Origin: Fusobacteriaceae bacterium
GTDB taxonomy: Bacteria > Fusobacteriota > Fusobacteriia > Fusobacteriales > Fusobacteriaceae
Direction: 5' to 3'
DNA length: 24,324 nt
Assembly: GCA_016938425.1 (NCBI GenBank)
Contig: JAFGUR010000222.1
Coordinates: 1-24,324 of the forward strand
Each line of letters starts with the position of its first letter. The stretch's first letter is position 1. This document shows positions 8,211 to 15,989 of the stretch, one piece after another. The notes under the pieces are model-generated. The model was not told the origin of the DNA, did no database searches, and worked only from the letters and a program-made list of their open reading frames with translations. The position numbers were made by a program, and so were the translations under genes.

Positions 8211-11200
8211 TTAAGCATCTTTTTTCATTTCATTATGTACTCTATCTACTTGTAGCATAAATGATTCTAATTTTGCTTCTACCAATTGTGAAAATGGACT
8301 TCCATCTACTTCAATAGTCATAAATGGTAAATTTTCAAATTCGCTTAAAACTCTTTGTACATGAGGTTTATCTTTTGAAATCTCTAATTTTCTTTCCTCA
8401 AGTTTTTCATTAAGTACAGCTTCAGCAATACGACTAGGCATACATCCAAAAGGCCCTATATTTATCACTCCTGCTACTTTATCAGCAATTTCATGAATAG
8501 AAGCTCCAACTGTCAATATAGCTTCTCCAGTAAACTTTTCAGAGATTAATCCTTCTGAACATTCCATAACTTCTTTTACATCTATAATGTGTGGTTCATA
8601 AAAATCAAGTTTTCCAAATATATTTTTGATAGCTTTTTCATAATAATTTTTAAACCATCCAACTACAATAGCTTGATATTTATCTCTATCTGTAACACTT
8701 GAAAATACTTTATTTTTTATTAAATAATCACAATAATGAATCCATTCTAAAGCTGGTGAAATCTTAACAACTACATCTCTTTCAGCCATTTTTTCTATTA
8801 AATCACGTTTAGAGAAACTATCTCTTCTAACATAAATCTCTCCAACTAAAGCAACTTTTTTAGCATCTTTAATATGGTATTTAGTTTCAATTTGAGATAA
8901 TTCTTCAACAGCTTTTGCCATTACTTTTCTAACTTGATTCCACGAGTCTTTTGATAAACTCTCAACTACTTTGTCTACAGCTTTATCATATATAGCCATT
9001 GCTTTATCTTTATCTTTTGCTAATACTAATAGATTACTATAAATTTCTTCTAAAACTTCATCAGCAACTATTCCTTGCCATGTTCTTATAGTAAATCTTT
9101 TTCCTAATCCAGCGTAACTATTATCAGAACTTAAACTTAGAACAGCAACATCTTTTATTTTTTCTTTTTCAATTAAAGTTTTCATGAAAGTATTGTATTG
9201 ACCAAATCTACAAGGCCCTGAAGTTTCTGGCATAAAGTAAAGAACTATTTCATCTTTATTTTCTCTTTCTTTCAAGTATTTTAAAAGTGTTCCTGTTGTA
9301 AGCATAAGTGGCATACATTCTTTACATAACGAAACATTTTTCCCTTGACTCAATTCTTCTTCCATAGGTTCTGGCATAGCAATTGCATTTACACCTCTAT
9401 ATTGCATTGCAGCGGCCACAAACCTATTACCAATTTTACCCATGGCAGGAACTACAATCTTAACTTTTTTATCTCTTAAGTCACGCTTTGTACCATGAGA
9501 ATCAATAACATATAATTTCCCATTTTCATAAATTGTTTTAGCTAATCTATAATCTTCTGTATTTTTAGTTCCTTCTACCTTTAACTCACAATAACTTTTT
9601 ACTATATCTAAAAAGGCTTCTATTCTTGTGTCCACTCCTGCATCGGCAGTATGGCTATCAAGTTCTAATGTTAATGAAGGTTTTTCGCCCATAATTTTTC
9701 TAAAATCACCAATAACGAAAGAATCTGGTCCACAGCTAAAGTTAGAAATGAAAGCACCAAATAATTTATCTGATTTTTGAACTATTTGAGCTCCCTTTAA
9801 TATTATTCTTCCCATAGCCCAATACATGTTATTATTTTCATCAAGTTCTTCTTCTTTATAAGGCAAAAAATCTACTGGTATTGTATATCTACCTTTTGAA
9901 GCAAATTTTGAAGGTATTCCCATATTAGCAACTCTTGCAAAAGCATTGTACGGCCTACCAAAAACAACTACTCCATACTTATCATCACTATTTTCAATTA
10001 AATCTAAAACTTCTTTTCCTATTCTTTGGCATTCTTCATGATAAGATTGTTGTGCCTTAACAGCTTTGCCAAAAGCCCAATTAATTTTGTCTTCAGTAAA
10101 TCCAAGTTTTTTACCGATTCCAATAAATTTTTTAATTTCTTTATCATAACCTTTTGAAAATTCAAAATGTTCTGTTATTAGTTTTTCATCAGTTAATTCA
10201 TTAAAAGCACTTTTTAAATAGAAAGCCTCTGACTGTACAAAAGGACAAGTAACACTTACTCCACCTTCTTTTACAGGAAGAGATTCAACATGAGGTAAAA
10301 AATAATAATCTAAATTTTTTCTTACCAAATTTTCCATCATTCCATGAGCTATTTCTACAGGATAACAGAAAGGGGCTCCCTTTCTATCAATTCCTTCTCT
10401 TTCAACTTTTTCACTTAAAATAACATCAAGTCCTAAGGCATTGAAGAAGTTATAATAAAGTGGAAATAAAGAATTAACTAATAATGAATTATTTATCCCT
10501 ATTGTTTTGTTAGTTCTTTGAACAGGTTCTTTTAAGAAATTTACTCCGTATTTATCAAATACTAACTTTTCTCTTATTGCCACATAATCAAAATCATTTT
10601 TATCAATTTGAGTTTCTGTTGATTTATGCGAAGTATATTTGTTACAAGCCCCTCCAAAAGGATAAACTTTTCCATTCATTTCTATTCTATTTATTTTACA
10701 TTTTAAGTCACATTTTTCTTTACCACCTGGACAGACAAATGGGTCTAAATACTTTGCTCCTCTTTCTTTTAATTCATTTAAATCAAAACTTTGTTCTTCT
10801 AATAAGCCTAAGTTTATTTTATTTTTAATGTCTAATGCTACTCCAAAAGCTCCCATTAATCCTGGTTCAGGAGGAACAATTATCTTTTTACCTGTTAATG
10901 CTGCCATTGCAACTGGAATTGATTTGTTGTAGCAAACTCCACCTTGCATAAATATTTTTTTCCCAACACTTCTATTTCCTTTTACCCTATTTATATAATT
11001 TAAGCAAATTGAATAAACAAGTCCTGCAGTAATTTCTTCTTTACTCATACCTTCTTGAATTGCTCTTTTAATGTCACTACTTATAAAAGCAGAACATTGT
11101 TCACTAAAATTTGGAGGATTTAATCCTCTCATGGCATAATCACCTATTTCTTTGGTTTCTACCCCTAAAGATTCATAAGCTGATTCTTCTAAAAAAGAAC

Positions 11201-12491
11201 CTGTTCCTGCTGAACAAGCTTCATTCATGGCATAATCAGAAGCTGCTCCATTTGTTAAATAAGTATATTTTGCATCTTGACCACCTATTTCAAAAATAGT
11301 GTCAACTTCCTTATCAAAAAATGCTGCTGCTGTCGCATGAGCTATTATTTCATTGATGACTCCATCAGTCATGGCATGAAGACCTACAACACTTCTACCA
11401 GAACCAGTTACCCCAATTCCCACAACATTTACAGGAACTTTTGATTCTTCTAAAATAGCTTTGTAACACTCTCTAGCTGCTCCAACAGGATCTCCGTTAG
11501 TTCTTAAATAAATACTTGCAGTAACTTTATTGTCTTCTGTTGATAAAAGAACTGCCTTTGTTGTAGTTGAACCTACATCTATTCCAAGAATACTTCTTTG
11601 ACCTTCTATTGCTTTTGACATCTCGATAGTTTTAAATTCAACCATATCTGTGTAATTAGATAATGGTGGAAGTTTTGCAAAAGAAGTAGCATTCTCTTCA
11701 AAAACATCACTGAATTTTTCAACTTTAGCACATTTATTTTCAAATCCCCATAAAGCTGCGCCGTAAGCTTCAAAATATGTACTATTTTTAGGTACAAATA
11801 TTTTTTCTATATCTTTTTCTAAATAATGTAACATAGTTGTATTTTTAGACAATCCACCTATTACCATTATCTCATTAGTTTTAGTTGCTTTTATAAGCTC
11901 TAGAACTTTCCCTGCCATCATTTCACAAAGTCCAGCAATTATTTTTTCTTTCCCAGAACCTTTATTTAATGCATGGGTACAGTCACTTTTACAAAATACA
12001 GAACATCTTCCACTTACTTTGTAAGGATTGTCTTTATCAGCCATTTGAATAGCATCTTCTATCTCAGTATCCATTCTTTTTAACTGTTGTAAGAAAAATT
12101 CTCCAGTACCAGAAGCACATTTATTCCCAGAATATAAATCTACAACTTTTCCCTTTTGGTCAAGTTTGTATACAACTAACATTTCTCCACCAGCACTAAC
12201 AACAACTTGTACATTATGCTTTTTTACTTCACTGTACTTATAAGCAACCTCTATTGCCTCTGGTTCAGATATAGAAGACGTTTTTACAAAACCTCTCATT
12301 TGTCTTCCTGTAAAAATTACATTATCTACATTTTTTAAAATATCATCATTCATTAATTCTCTAACTACTTCTTTAGGGTTTCCATCATGTGGTAAAACTT
12401 TATTTTCTAATTCCTTAATTTCTCCGTTAATATTTTCAAGTATTACCATGCTTATATTAGATGACCCTAAACAAATTCCTAAATTTTTCAT
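8211..12491 (-). CDS. Fused double BadF/BadG-type activator and 2-hydroxyacyl-CoA dehydratase-like protein
   Basis: A 1426-aa multidomain protein. Two ASKHA ATPase activator modules come first: residues 1-255 (GICLGSSN; Cys125 in NKCASGTG; Cys163 in SGRCSVF) and 300-555 (GIDVGSTTTKAV; Cys426 in NEACSAGTG; Cys466 in SEQCSAF). In the archetype HgdC these two Cys positions bind one [4Fe-4S] between two subunits; here all four sit in one chain. A Cys-rich linker follows (587, 594, 598, 616). Then come DUF2229/HgdB-like modules with GAPFCYPVEIAHG (Cys709), VTCPFVQSEAF (Cys749), VVFGRPYNAF and SNFSCGPDSF, and a last HgdB-like part with FGCMPSRIAEAV. Known relatives use ATP to drive low-potential electron transfer, either in radical dehydration of 2-hydroxyacyl-CoA or in double-cubane-cluster reductases. 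The substrate here is unknown. The SD (AGGAGG, 12501-12506) is strong, and the gene is monocistronic. Confidence 0.9.
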   Translation of the reverse strand: MKNLGICLGSSNISMVILENINGEIKELENKVLPHDGNPKEVVRELMNDDILKNVDNVIFTGRQMRGFVKTSSISEPEAIEVAYKYSEVKKHNVQVVVSAGGEMLVVYKLDQKGKVVDLYSGNKCASGTGEFFLQQLKRMDTEIEDAIQMADKDNPYKVSGRCSVFCKSDCTHALNKGSGKEKIIAGLCEMMAGKVLELIKATKTNEIMVIGGLSKNTTMLHYLEKDIEKIFVPKNSTYFEAYGAALWGFENKCAKVEKFSDVFEENATSFAKLPPLSNYTDMVEFKTIEMSKAIEGQRSILGIDVGSTTTKAVLLSTEDNKVTASIYLRTNGDPVGAARECYKAILEESKVPVNVVGIGVTGSGRSVVGLHAMTDGVINEIIAHATAAAFFDKEVDTIFEIGGQDAKYTYLTNGAASDYAMNEACSAGTGSFLEESAYESLGVETKEIGDYAMRGLNPPNFSEQCSAFISSDIKRAIQEGMSKEEITAGLVYSICLNYINRVKGNRSVGKKIFMQGGVCYNKSIPVAMAALTGKKIIVPPEPGLMGAFGVALDIKNKINLGLLEEQSFDLNELKERGAKYLDPFVCPGGKEKCDLKCKINRIEMNGKVYPFGGACNKYTSHKSTETQIDKNDFDYVAIREKLVFDKYGVNFLKEPVQRTNKTIGINNSLLVNSLFPLYYNFFNALGLDVILSEKVEREGIDRKGAPFCYPVEIAHGMMENLVRKNLDYYFLPHVESLPVKEGGVSVTCPFVQSEAFYLKSAFNELTDEKLITEHFEFSKGYDKEIKKFIGIGKKLGFTEDKINWAFGKAVKAQQSYHEECQRIGKEVLDLIENSDDKYGVVVFGRPYNAFARVANMGIPSKFASKGRYTIPVDFLPYKEEELDENNNMYWAMGRIILKGAQIVQKSDKLFGAFISNFSCGPDSFVIGDFRKIMGEKPSLTLELDSHTADAGVDTRIEAFLDIVKSYCELKVEGTKNTEDYRLAKTIYENGKLYVIDSHGTKRDLRDKKVKIVVPAMGKIGNRFVAAAMQYRGVNAIAMPEPMEEELSQGKNVSLCKECMPLMLTTGTLLKYLKERENKDEIVLYFMPETSGPCRFGQYNTFMKTLIEKEKIKDVAVLSLSSDNSYAGLGKRFTIRTWQGIVADEVLEEIYSNLLVLAKDKDKAMAIYDKAVDKVVESLSKDSWNQVRKVMAKAVEELSQIETKYHIKDAKKVALVGEIYVRRDSFSKRDLIEKMAERDVVVKISPALEWIHYCDYLIKNKVFSSVTDRDKYQAIVVGWFKNYYEKAIKNIFGKLDFYEPHIIDVKEVMECSEGLISEKFTGEAILTVGASIHEIADKVAGVINIGPFGCMPSRIAEAVLNEKLEERKLEISKDKPHVQRVLSEFENLPFMTIEVDGSPFSQLVEAKLESFMLQVDRVHNEMKKDA

Positions 12492-12523
12492 AAATTAATT
12501 CCTCCTAACAATCGCATAAGCAT

Positions 12524-12552
12524 ATATTAACATATTTCCTATTTATTTAAAA
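12524..12552 (-). promoter_or_regulatory. Candidate extended -10 promoter for the fused activator gene
   Basis: Minus strand TGT-TAATAT, with the -10 at 12524-12529 and TG at 12531-12532. The -35 position (TTTTAA, 12547-12552) is poor. The predicted start near 12517 leaves a leader of about 26 nt containing the AGGAGG site. Confidence 0.45.
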
Positions 12553-12828
12553 GATAAAATTTTAACCTAATCTTATTTTGTTTTGAATAATTAATTAATT
12601 TGTTCCGAATATTTTGATACTTAAATAAATTTTTGTTATTTTAATTAAAAATAAATATCAAATATATAGAATTCAAATTTTTCTTGAAAGGAATTACATT
12701 TATAAAATTATGCTAACGTGGAAGAATATAATTTGTAATGACTCATATATTTAAAAAATTTAAAAGTATAATGTAACTACTCAGGTATAACCAAACATAG
12801 TAAAATCAGAATTTTAGAGGAAAGGAGT
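12553..12828. other. AT-rich intergenic stretch, no gene seen
   Basis: I find no start codon with a Shine-Dalgarno site heading a plausible frame, no tRNA-like fold and no clear terminator here. The right part passes into the repeat mosaic that begins around 12829. Confidence 0.5.
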
Positions 12829-13040
12829 CAACGACATCAACTTGGTGAATCTAAATAGCCCCTTCTAAATCCAATGTCATCAGCTTTAGAGGATTTATTA
12901 TTCTAACCTGGGCAACCATAAGGGATTGCCCTTACAAAATCAATATGTTCTGTAGGGTGCGCCTCTTGTGGGCGCTCTAAATTCATGGCATTATCATAAA
13001 TCTCCCCTCCATAAGGGGAGACTTGAAGTTTTAAACTTTC
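12829..13040. repeat. Mosaic of dispersed palindromic repeats
   Basis: Four blocks. (a) 12829-12900 holds CATCAACTTGG and, on the minus strand, GGATTTAGAAGGGGCTATTT, like the tail of the 20392-20464 unit. (b) 12910-12931 is a GGGCAA...TTGCCC hairpin. (c) 12952-12977 is TGTAGGGTG plus a GCGCC...GGCGC hairpin, sharing TGTAGGGTG with the minus strand at 21415-21423. (d) 12998-13040 is a TCTCCCCT...AGGGGAGA hairpin (13001-13008 with 13014-13021) followed by CTTGAAGTTTTAAACTTTC, nearly identical to the reverse complement of the 20392-20464 unit. The blocks are visibly GC-richer than their surroundings. Block (d) could also terminate the leftward gene ending at 13055. Confidence 0.7.
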
Positions 13041-13054
13041 TAATGGCTGAATAC

Positions 13055-13798
13055 TTAATTTTTAACTATATCAAAATCAAGGACTAAAGGTAAGTGGTCA
13101 GATAAAGAGATTAGAGGAACTCTAAAATCATTTACCTTAATATTTGGAGAGTGAAGAACAAAATCCAAATGTTTAGAAGGTTTCCAACTAGGAAAAGTTG
13201 GGATTTGGTTAATATTTGGATTAATTAATCCACTAGCCTCTAAAAACAATTCTATTTCTACTTCTCCTAACATTAAATTAAAATCTCCTCCAATAATAAC
13301 AGGCTTTGGAGAGTCTTTTATTAATTTGTATAATTGTGTAATTTGTTTTAGCCTTGTTTTAGAGCCTAATGCAAGATGAACTAAAAAAAATGTTACTTCT
13401 TCAAGCTCAAGCTCAATAATAAGAGTTTTAGTTCCCTCATCAAAATGGTGGAAATTTGTATTTTGCAAGGAATCTTTGTACAAAAAAGCGTTTCCTTGTT
13501 TTCTCAAAATAGGGAACTTATGAAAATTTGAATTATCTCCATATTTTATTCCACTTACATTAAAGCAATCTAAAGAATTGCAAAAAGAATCCACTTGGTT
13601 TTTATATTTATGTCTTACGGACCCAAGATCAACTTCAATAAGTCCTACAACATCTGGATTTTCTTCTTCTAAAAAGTCACTGATGGTTTTTACATGGGTG
13701 CTCGTTCCAGATAAATATCCTGTAATATATGGTAAAAATCCTCCATACATCATTTTTCCACCTGTTCCATAGCGTATATTATATAGTACAAATTTCAT
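13055..13798 (-). CDS. Endonuclease/exonuclease/phosphatase (EEP) family protein
   Basis: A 247-aa cytoplasmic member of the Mg-dependent EEP superfamily, which cleaves phosphodiester or phosphoester bonds in DNA, nucleotides or inositol phosphates. Family motifs appear in order: Asn7 in LYNIRYG, Glu55 in GLIEVD (metal ligand), His141 in VHLALGS, Asp172/Asn174 in GGDFN, Asp212 in HLDFVL and Asp234-His235 in SDHLP (catalytic His). The core appears complete. There is no signal peptide, which makes a secreted DNase unlikely. Substrate specificity cannot be read from the sequence. An AAGGTGAG ribosome site precedes the ATG. It stands alone, divergent from the lipoprotein gene at 14030. Confidence 0.85.
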   Translation of the reverse strand: MKFVLYNIRYGTGGKMMYGGFLPYITGYLSGTSTHVKTISDFLEEENPDVVGLIEVDLGSVRHKYKNQVDSFCNSLDCFNVSGIKYGDNSNFHKFPILRKQGNAFLYKDSLQNTNFHHFDEGTKTLIIELELEEVTFFLVHLALGSKTRLKQITQLYKLIKDSPKPVIIGGDFNLMLGEVEIELFLEASGLINPNINQIPTFPSWKPSKHLDFVLHSPNIKVNDFRVPLISLSDHLPLVLDFDIVKN

Positions 13799-13830
13799 AT
13801 ATTCTCACCTTCTCGTATATTCTCACATAC

Positions 13831-13859
13831 ATTATACTCTTATTTTTATAAAACTTAAA
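13831..13859 (-). promoter_or_regulatory. Candidate promoter for the EEP gene
   Basis: A perfect TATAAT on the minus strand (13831-13836) lies about 33 bases before the start codon. The -35 position (TTTAAG, 13854-13859) is weak. Confidence 0.45.
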
Positions 13860-13902
13860 TAATTTATATAGATAAATTATTCATTTTTTTTAATTTTTAG
13901 TG

Positions 13903-13908
13903 TATAAT
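13903..13908 (+). promoter_or_regulatory. TATAAT -10 element upstream of the small lipoprotein gene
   Basis: A perfect TATAAT in AGTGTATAATAC. No good -35 is visible in the T-rich stretch before it. A start near 13915 would place the hairpin at 13931-13967 in the 5' leader. Confidence 0.45.
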
Positions 13909-13930
13909 ACCTGTAAACAAATTCGATTTT

Positions 13931-13970
13931 AAAATACTTTAAATTTTACTAAAGATTAAAGTATTTTTTT
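13931..13970 (+). terminator. Leader hairpin with T tract (attenuator-like)
   Basis: A perfect 12-bp stem, AAAATACTTTAA (13931-13942) with TTAAAGTATTTT (13956-13967), 13-nt loop, running into a 7-T tract. It lies between the -10 at 13903 and the gene start at 14030 and would terminate leader transcripts unless relieved. No antiterminator partner is obvious. Confidence 0.55.
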
Positions 13971-14029
13971 CCGATACATATAAGGTATAAATAGATTTTT
14001 ATTGTATGGTAATTCAAGGAGGAATACTT

Positions 14030-14425
14030 ATGAAGAGGTTTTTGAGGATGATAACCCTGCTGGGGGTTTTATTTATAATAGGAAGTTGTAGTAGTAGTAA
14101 GAGTGTGAATACTACAAATATTACTGGAAGCGATATAATTGTTACTTTTGGGGTTCAAGATTATTATGCTACTAATTATATGATTTCTGGTTTTATTACA
14201 ATAGAAAATACTAGTACTCATGAGGTTAAACAATATAAAAGGACAGAAGAAGTGCAGGGGTTTATGGTTTCAGGACAGACATATGACATTACTTGGAATA
14301 TGCTTAATACTACTACATTTGCACTAACATCTAATTTGAAATATGATGGTTATAAGTTTTCTCCTGTTAGTCGAAATATTAAATTCAAATTTGGAATTAC
14401 AGATTACGCAATAGAAGAAGAGTGA
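14030..14425 (+). CDS. Small lipoprotein of unknown function
   Basis: 131 aa. The start is ATG 14030, because a full AAGGAGG site (14016-14022) lies just before it; the in-frame ATG at 14006 precedes the ribosome site and would encode it. The signal peptide MKRFLRMITLLGVLFIIGSC ends in a lipobox (IGS-C), so the protein is probably lipidated at Cys20 and anchored in a membrane. The mature part is Ser/Thr/Asn-rich with alternating hydrophobic residues (SDIIVTFGVQDYYATNYMISGFITI), suggesting a small beta-sheet domain. I recognise no family. It is followed by its own strong terminator and then the IS remnant. Confidence 0.85.
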   Translation: MKRFLRMITLLGVLFIIGSCSSSKSVNTTNITGSDIIVTFGVQDYYATNYMISGFITIENTSTHEVKQYKRTEEVQGFMVSGQTYDITWNMLNTTTFALTSNLKYDGYKFSPVSRNIKFKFGITDYAIEEE

Positions 14426-14427
14426 TA

Positions 14428-14470
14428 AAATGTTAAGCTATTATTTTATATGTAGCTTAACATTTTTTTT
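14428..14470 (+). terminator. Intrinsic terminator after the small lipoprotein gene
   Basis: A 13-bp stem, AAATGTTAAGCTA (14428-14440) with TAGCTTAACATTT (14453-14465), 12-nt loop, then further Ts to 14470. Confidence 0.9.
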
Positions 14471-14478
14471 AATAAAAA

Positions 14479-14500
14479 AGCTATTGAAACTTCAATAGCT
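14479..14500. repeat. Left copy of 22-bp palindromic target duplication
   Basis: Identical base for base to 15949-15970. Arms AGCTATTGAA and TTCAATAGCT surround AC. Directly outside it are six A residues (14474-14479), the outer half of a former bidirectional terminator. On the minus strand this copy still ends in T6 and can terminate transposase transcription. Confidence 0.85.
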
Positions 14501-14508
14501 CAGATTGT

Positions 14509-14560
14509 AGACAAACATCAAACCACTATTAGTGTGATTTGATTGTTTGTCTCTTTTTTT
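14509..14560 (+). terminator. Inward-facing terminator in the left IS end
   Basis: AGACAAACA (14509-14517) pairs with TGTTTGTCT (14544-14552), extended by TCAAA with TTTGA and CAC with GTG, then a C and a run of eight Ts. It also covers the 3' end of the transposase frame (stop at 14518-14520). Confidence 0.65.
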
Positions 14561-15867
14561 ACTAGAAATTTCATTTTTTTATGAATATTAGATAAAAATG
14601 ACTTTAACAGACCTTTTCTTGACTTCATTATTGCCAGTTTTTTTAAATTCATACATGCAAACTTGAGGGTTAGTTCCATTTTTACTTTGGGTAACCCTCT
14701 ATACATTGTATATCTCATTCCATGCAGTTCTTTCCCATCTGCAAATACTCTTTCTAAACTATAGATTTCTTTAGAGCCTTCTGTATGTCTAATGTCTTCT
14801 ACTTTCTCCATGTATTCTTCCCATATATGTCTTGTTACTACTTTTGTAGTATTTTGACTTTCTGTGCATTTGTTTATATAAGGACAATTACTACATACTT
14901 TTGAATCACTCTTATACTCTTTATACCCTTCTCTATTTGTTGTTGAGTATTTTAATACTTGGTCATTTGGACAAAGATAACAATCATAATGTTCATCATA
15001 AACATATTCATATTTCTTAAAAAATCCATCTTTTGTCATTGGTCTTTTGTATGGCATTATTTTTAATGTTTTCATATCTTTTTACTAATCTTTTGTAAAG
15101 GATTGGAAATGATGATGAGTCATGAGCATTTCCTGATGTTACTTCAAAATCTAAAACAAAGTTGTTTCTATCACAAGCAGTATTAGTGCTATAAGCAAAT
15201 ACTTTTTTATGTTCTCCCTTATGAAACACTCCACAATCAGGGTCAGTTCTACTCTCTTTTATTGTTTTAGTTTTTATATCATCATTTGTTTTTAGAGTTT
15301 TTTTTTATGTAATTCTCTGTCTAAGTTAATCTCTTCGTTAAGTAATTCTTGATAAACTTTAGATTGAACTTCAACAGTTTTATTAGTACTTTTTTTGTTA
15401 TTTGCATTAGCTTTGATATGGGTTCCATCGATAAAAACACTTTCATTACTTAAGAATTTACACCTTGTAATTTCTCTTATTATCTCTTGAAAAATTTCTT
15501 CAAATATATCAGTTCCTTCAAACTTCCTTTTGTATACTTTACCAAAAGTAGAAAAATGAGGAATAGCTTCATCAATAGAGTATCCAAGATACCAACGATA
15601 AGCAATATTAACTTCAATTTCTCTAATAGCTTGTCTCATAGAACGAATACCAAAAGTATATTGAATAATGATAATCTTAAAAAGAACAACAGGGTCAATA
15701 CTGTTTGTACCAAGATTACTGTAAAGATGAGAAACTTTATTTCTAATGAAAGATAAGTCAATAGCTTTATCTAATTTTCTAACTAAATGATTTTGAGGCA
15801 CAAGAGATTCTAAAGAAATGTTATTTTTAGGTAAATCTCTTGAAATTGTAGTTTTAACTGTCATCAT
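14518..15867 (-). pseudogene. IS1182-family transposase, broken by at least two lesions
   Basis: The N-terminal 191 codons (15867 to 15292) hold the DUF772-like region (SIDPVVLFKIIIIQYTFGIRSMRQAI) and a DDE Asp in SVFIDGTHIKANANNKKS. That frame ends at an A9 tract (15298-15306). Reading resumes one frame over (TLKTNDDIKTKTIKES...HKGEHKKVFAYSTNTACDRNNFVLDFEVTSGNAHD) to about 15070. There a deletion and a second shift lead into MPYKRPMTKDGFFKKYEYVYDEHYDCYLCP...CSNCPYINKC...ERVFADGKELHGMRY. Compared with the family from memory, the segment with the second catalytic Asp (usually near DAGYKTP) is missing. A few residues before ERVFAD (near 14760) also appear lost. Even a programmed slip at A9 would not restore an active enzyme. 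Confidence 0.88.
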
Positions 15868-15910
15868 AATTAATCACACTCCAAGAGTATTATATCAAAT
15901 ATTTTAGCGC

Positions 15911-15945
15911 AAAAAAAGAGCTGTCGACACTTTTTTGTCGACAGC
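15911..15945 (-). terminator. Inward-facing terminator in the right IS end
   Basis: Minus strand GCTGTCGACA and TGTCGACAGC (15936-15945 and 15920-15929) form a 10-bp stem with a 6-nt loop, then TC and seven Ts. It would stop leftward read-through from the large lipoprotein gene into the transposase. Confidence 0.75.
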
Positions 15946-15948
15946 CTG

Positions 15949-15970
15949 AGCTATTGAAACTTCAATAGCT
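15949..15970. repeat. Right copy of 22-bp palindromic target duplication
   Basis: Identical to 14479-14500 and followed by further Ts (15971-15975), the other outer half of the original terminator. Confidence 0.85.
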
Positions 15971-15989
15971 TTTTTATTATATAATTTAG

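Larger units (their letters stand above)
14501..15948 (-). mobile_element. IS1182-type insertion sequence, decayed
   Basis: A 1448-bp element bounded by imperfect terminal inverted repeats. The left end reads CAGATTGTAGACAAA and the right end, on the other strand, CAGGCTGTCGACAAA (12 of 15 match). It is flanked by an exact 22-bp palindromic duplication (14479-14500 and 15949-15970). It carries one leftward transposase gene, now broken. Each end holds a hairpin plus T tract that would stop transcription entering from outside: 14509-14560 on + and 15911-15945 on -. The family call rests on transposase similarity (DUF772-like N-terminus and Cys-rich C-terminal half). Confidence 0.85.

Noticed and set aside
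10577..11797. Open frames at 10577-10828 (+), 11111-11299 (+) and 11606-11797 (-) inside the fused activator gene
   Set aside because: They lie within a continuous, fully conserved coding frame, give low-complexity Leu/His/Phe-rich or Lys/Leu-rich translations and have no ribosome sites.
15487..15756. Plus-strand frame opposite the transposase
   Set aside because: Complement of conserved transposase sequence; the translation shows no domain.
14479..15970. The 22-bp palindromes as part of the IS terminal inverted repeats
   Set aside because: The recognisable IS ends (CAGRYTGT.GACAAA) begin directly inside them, and the external A6 and T6 tracts complete a host terminator, so a target duplication fits better.
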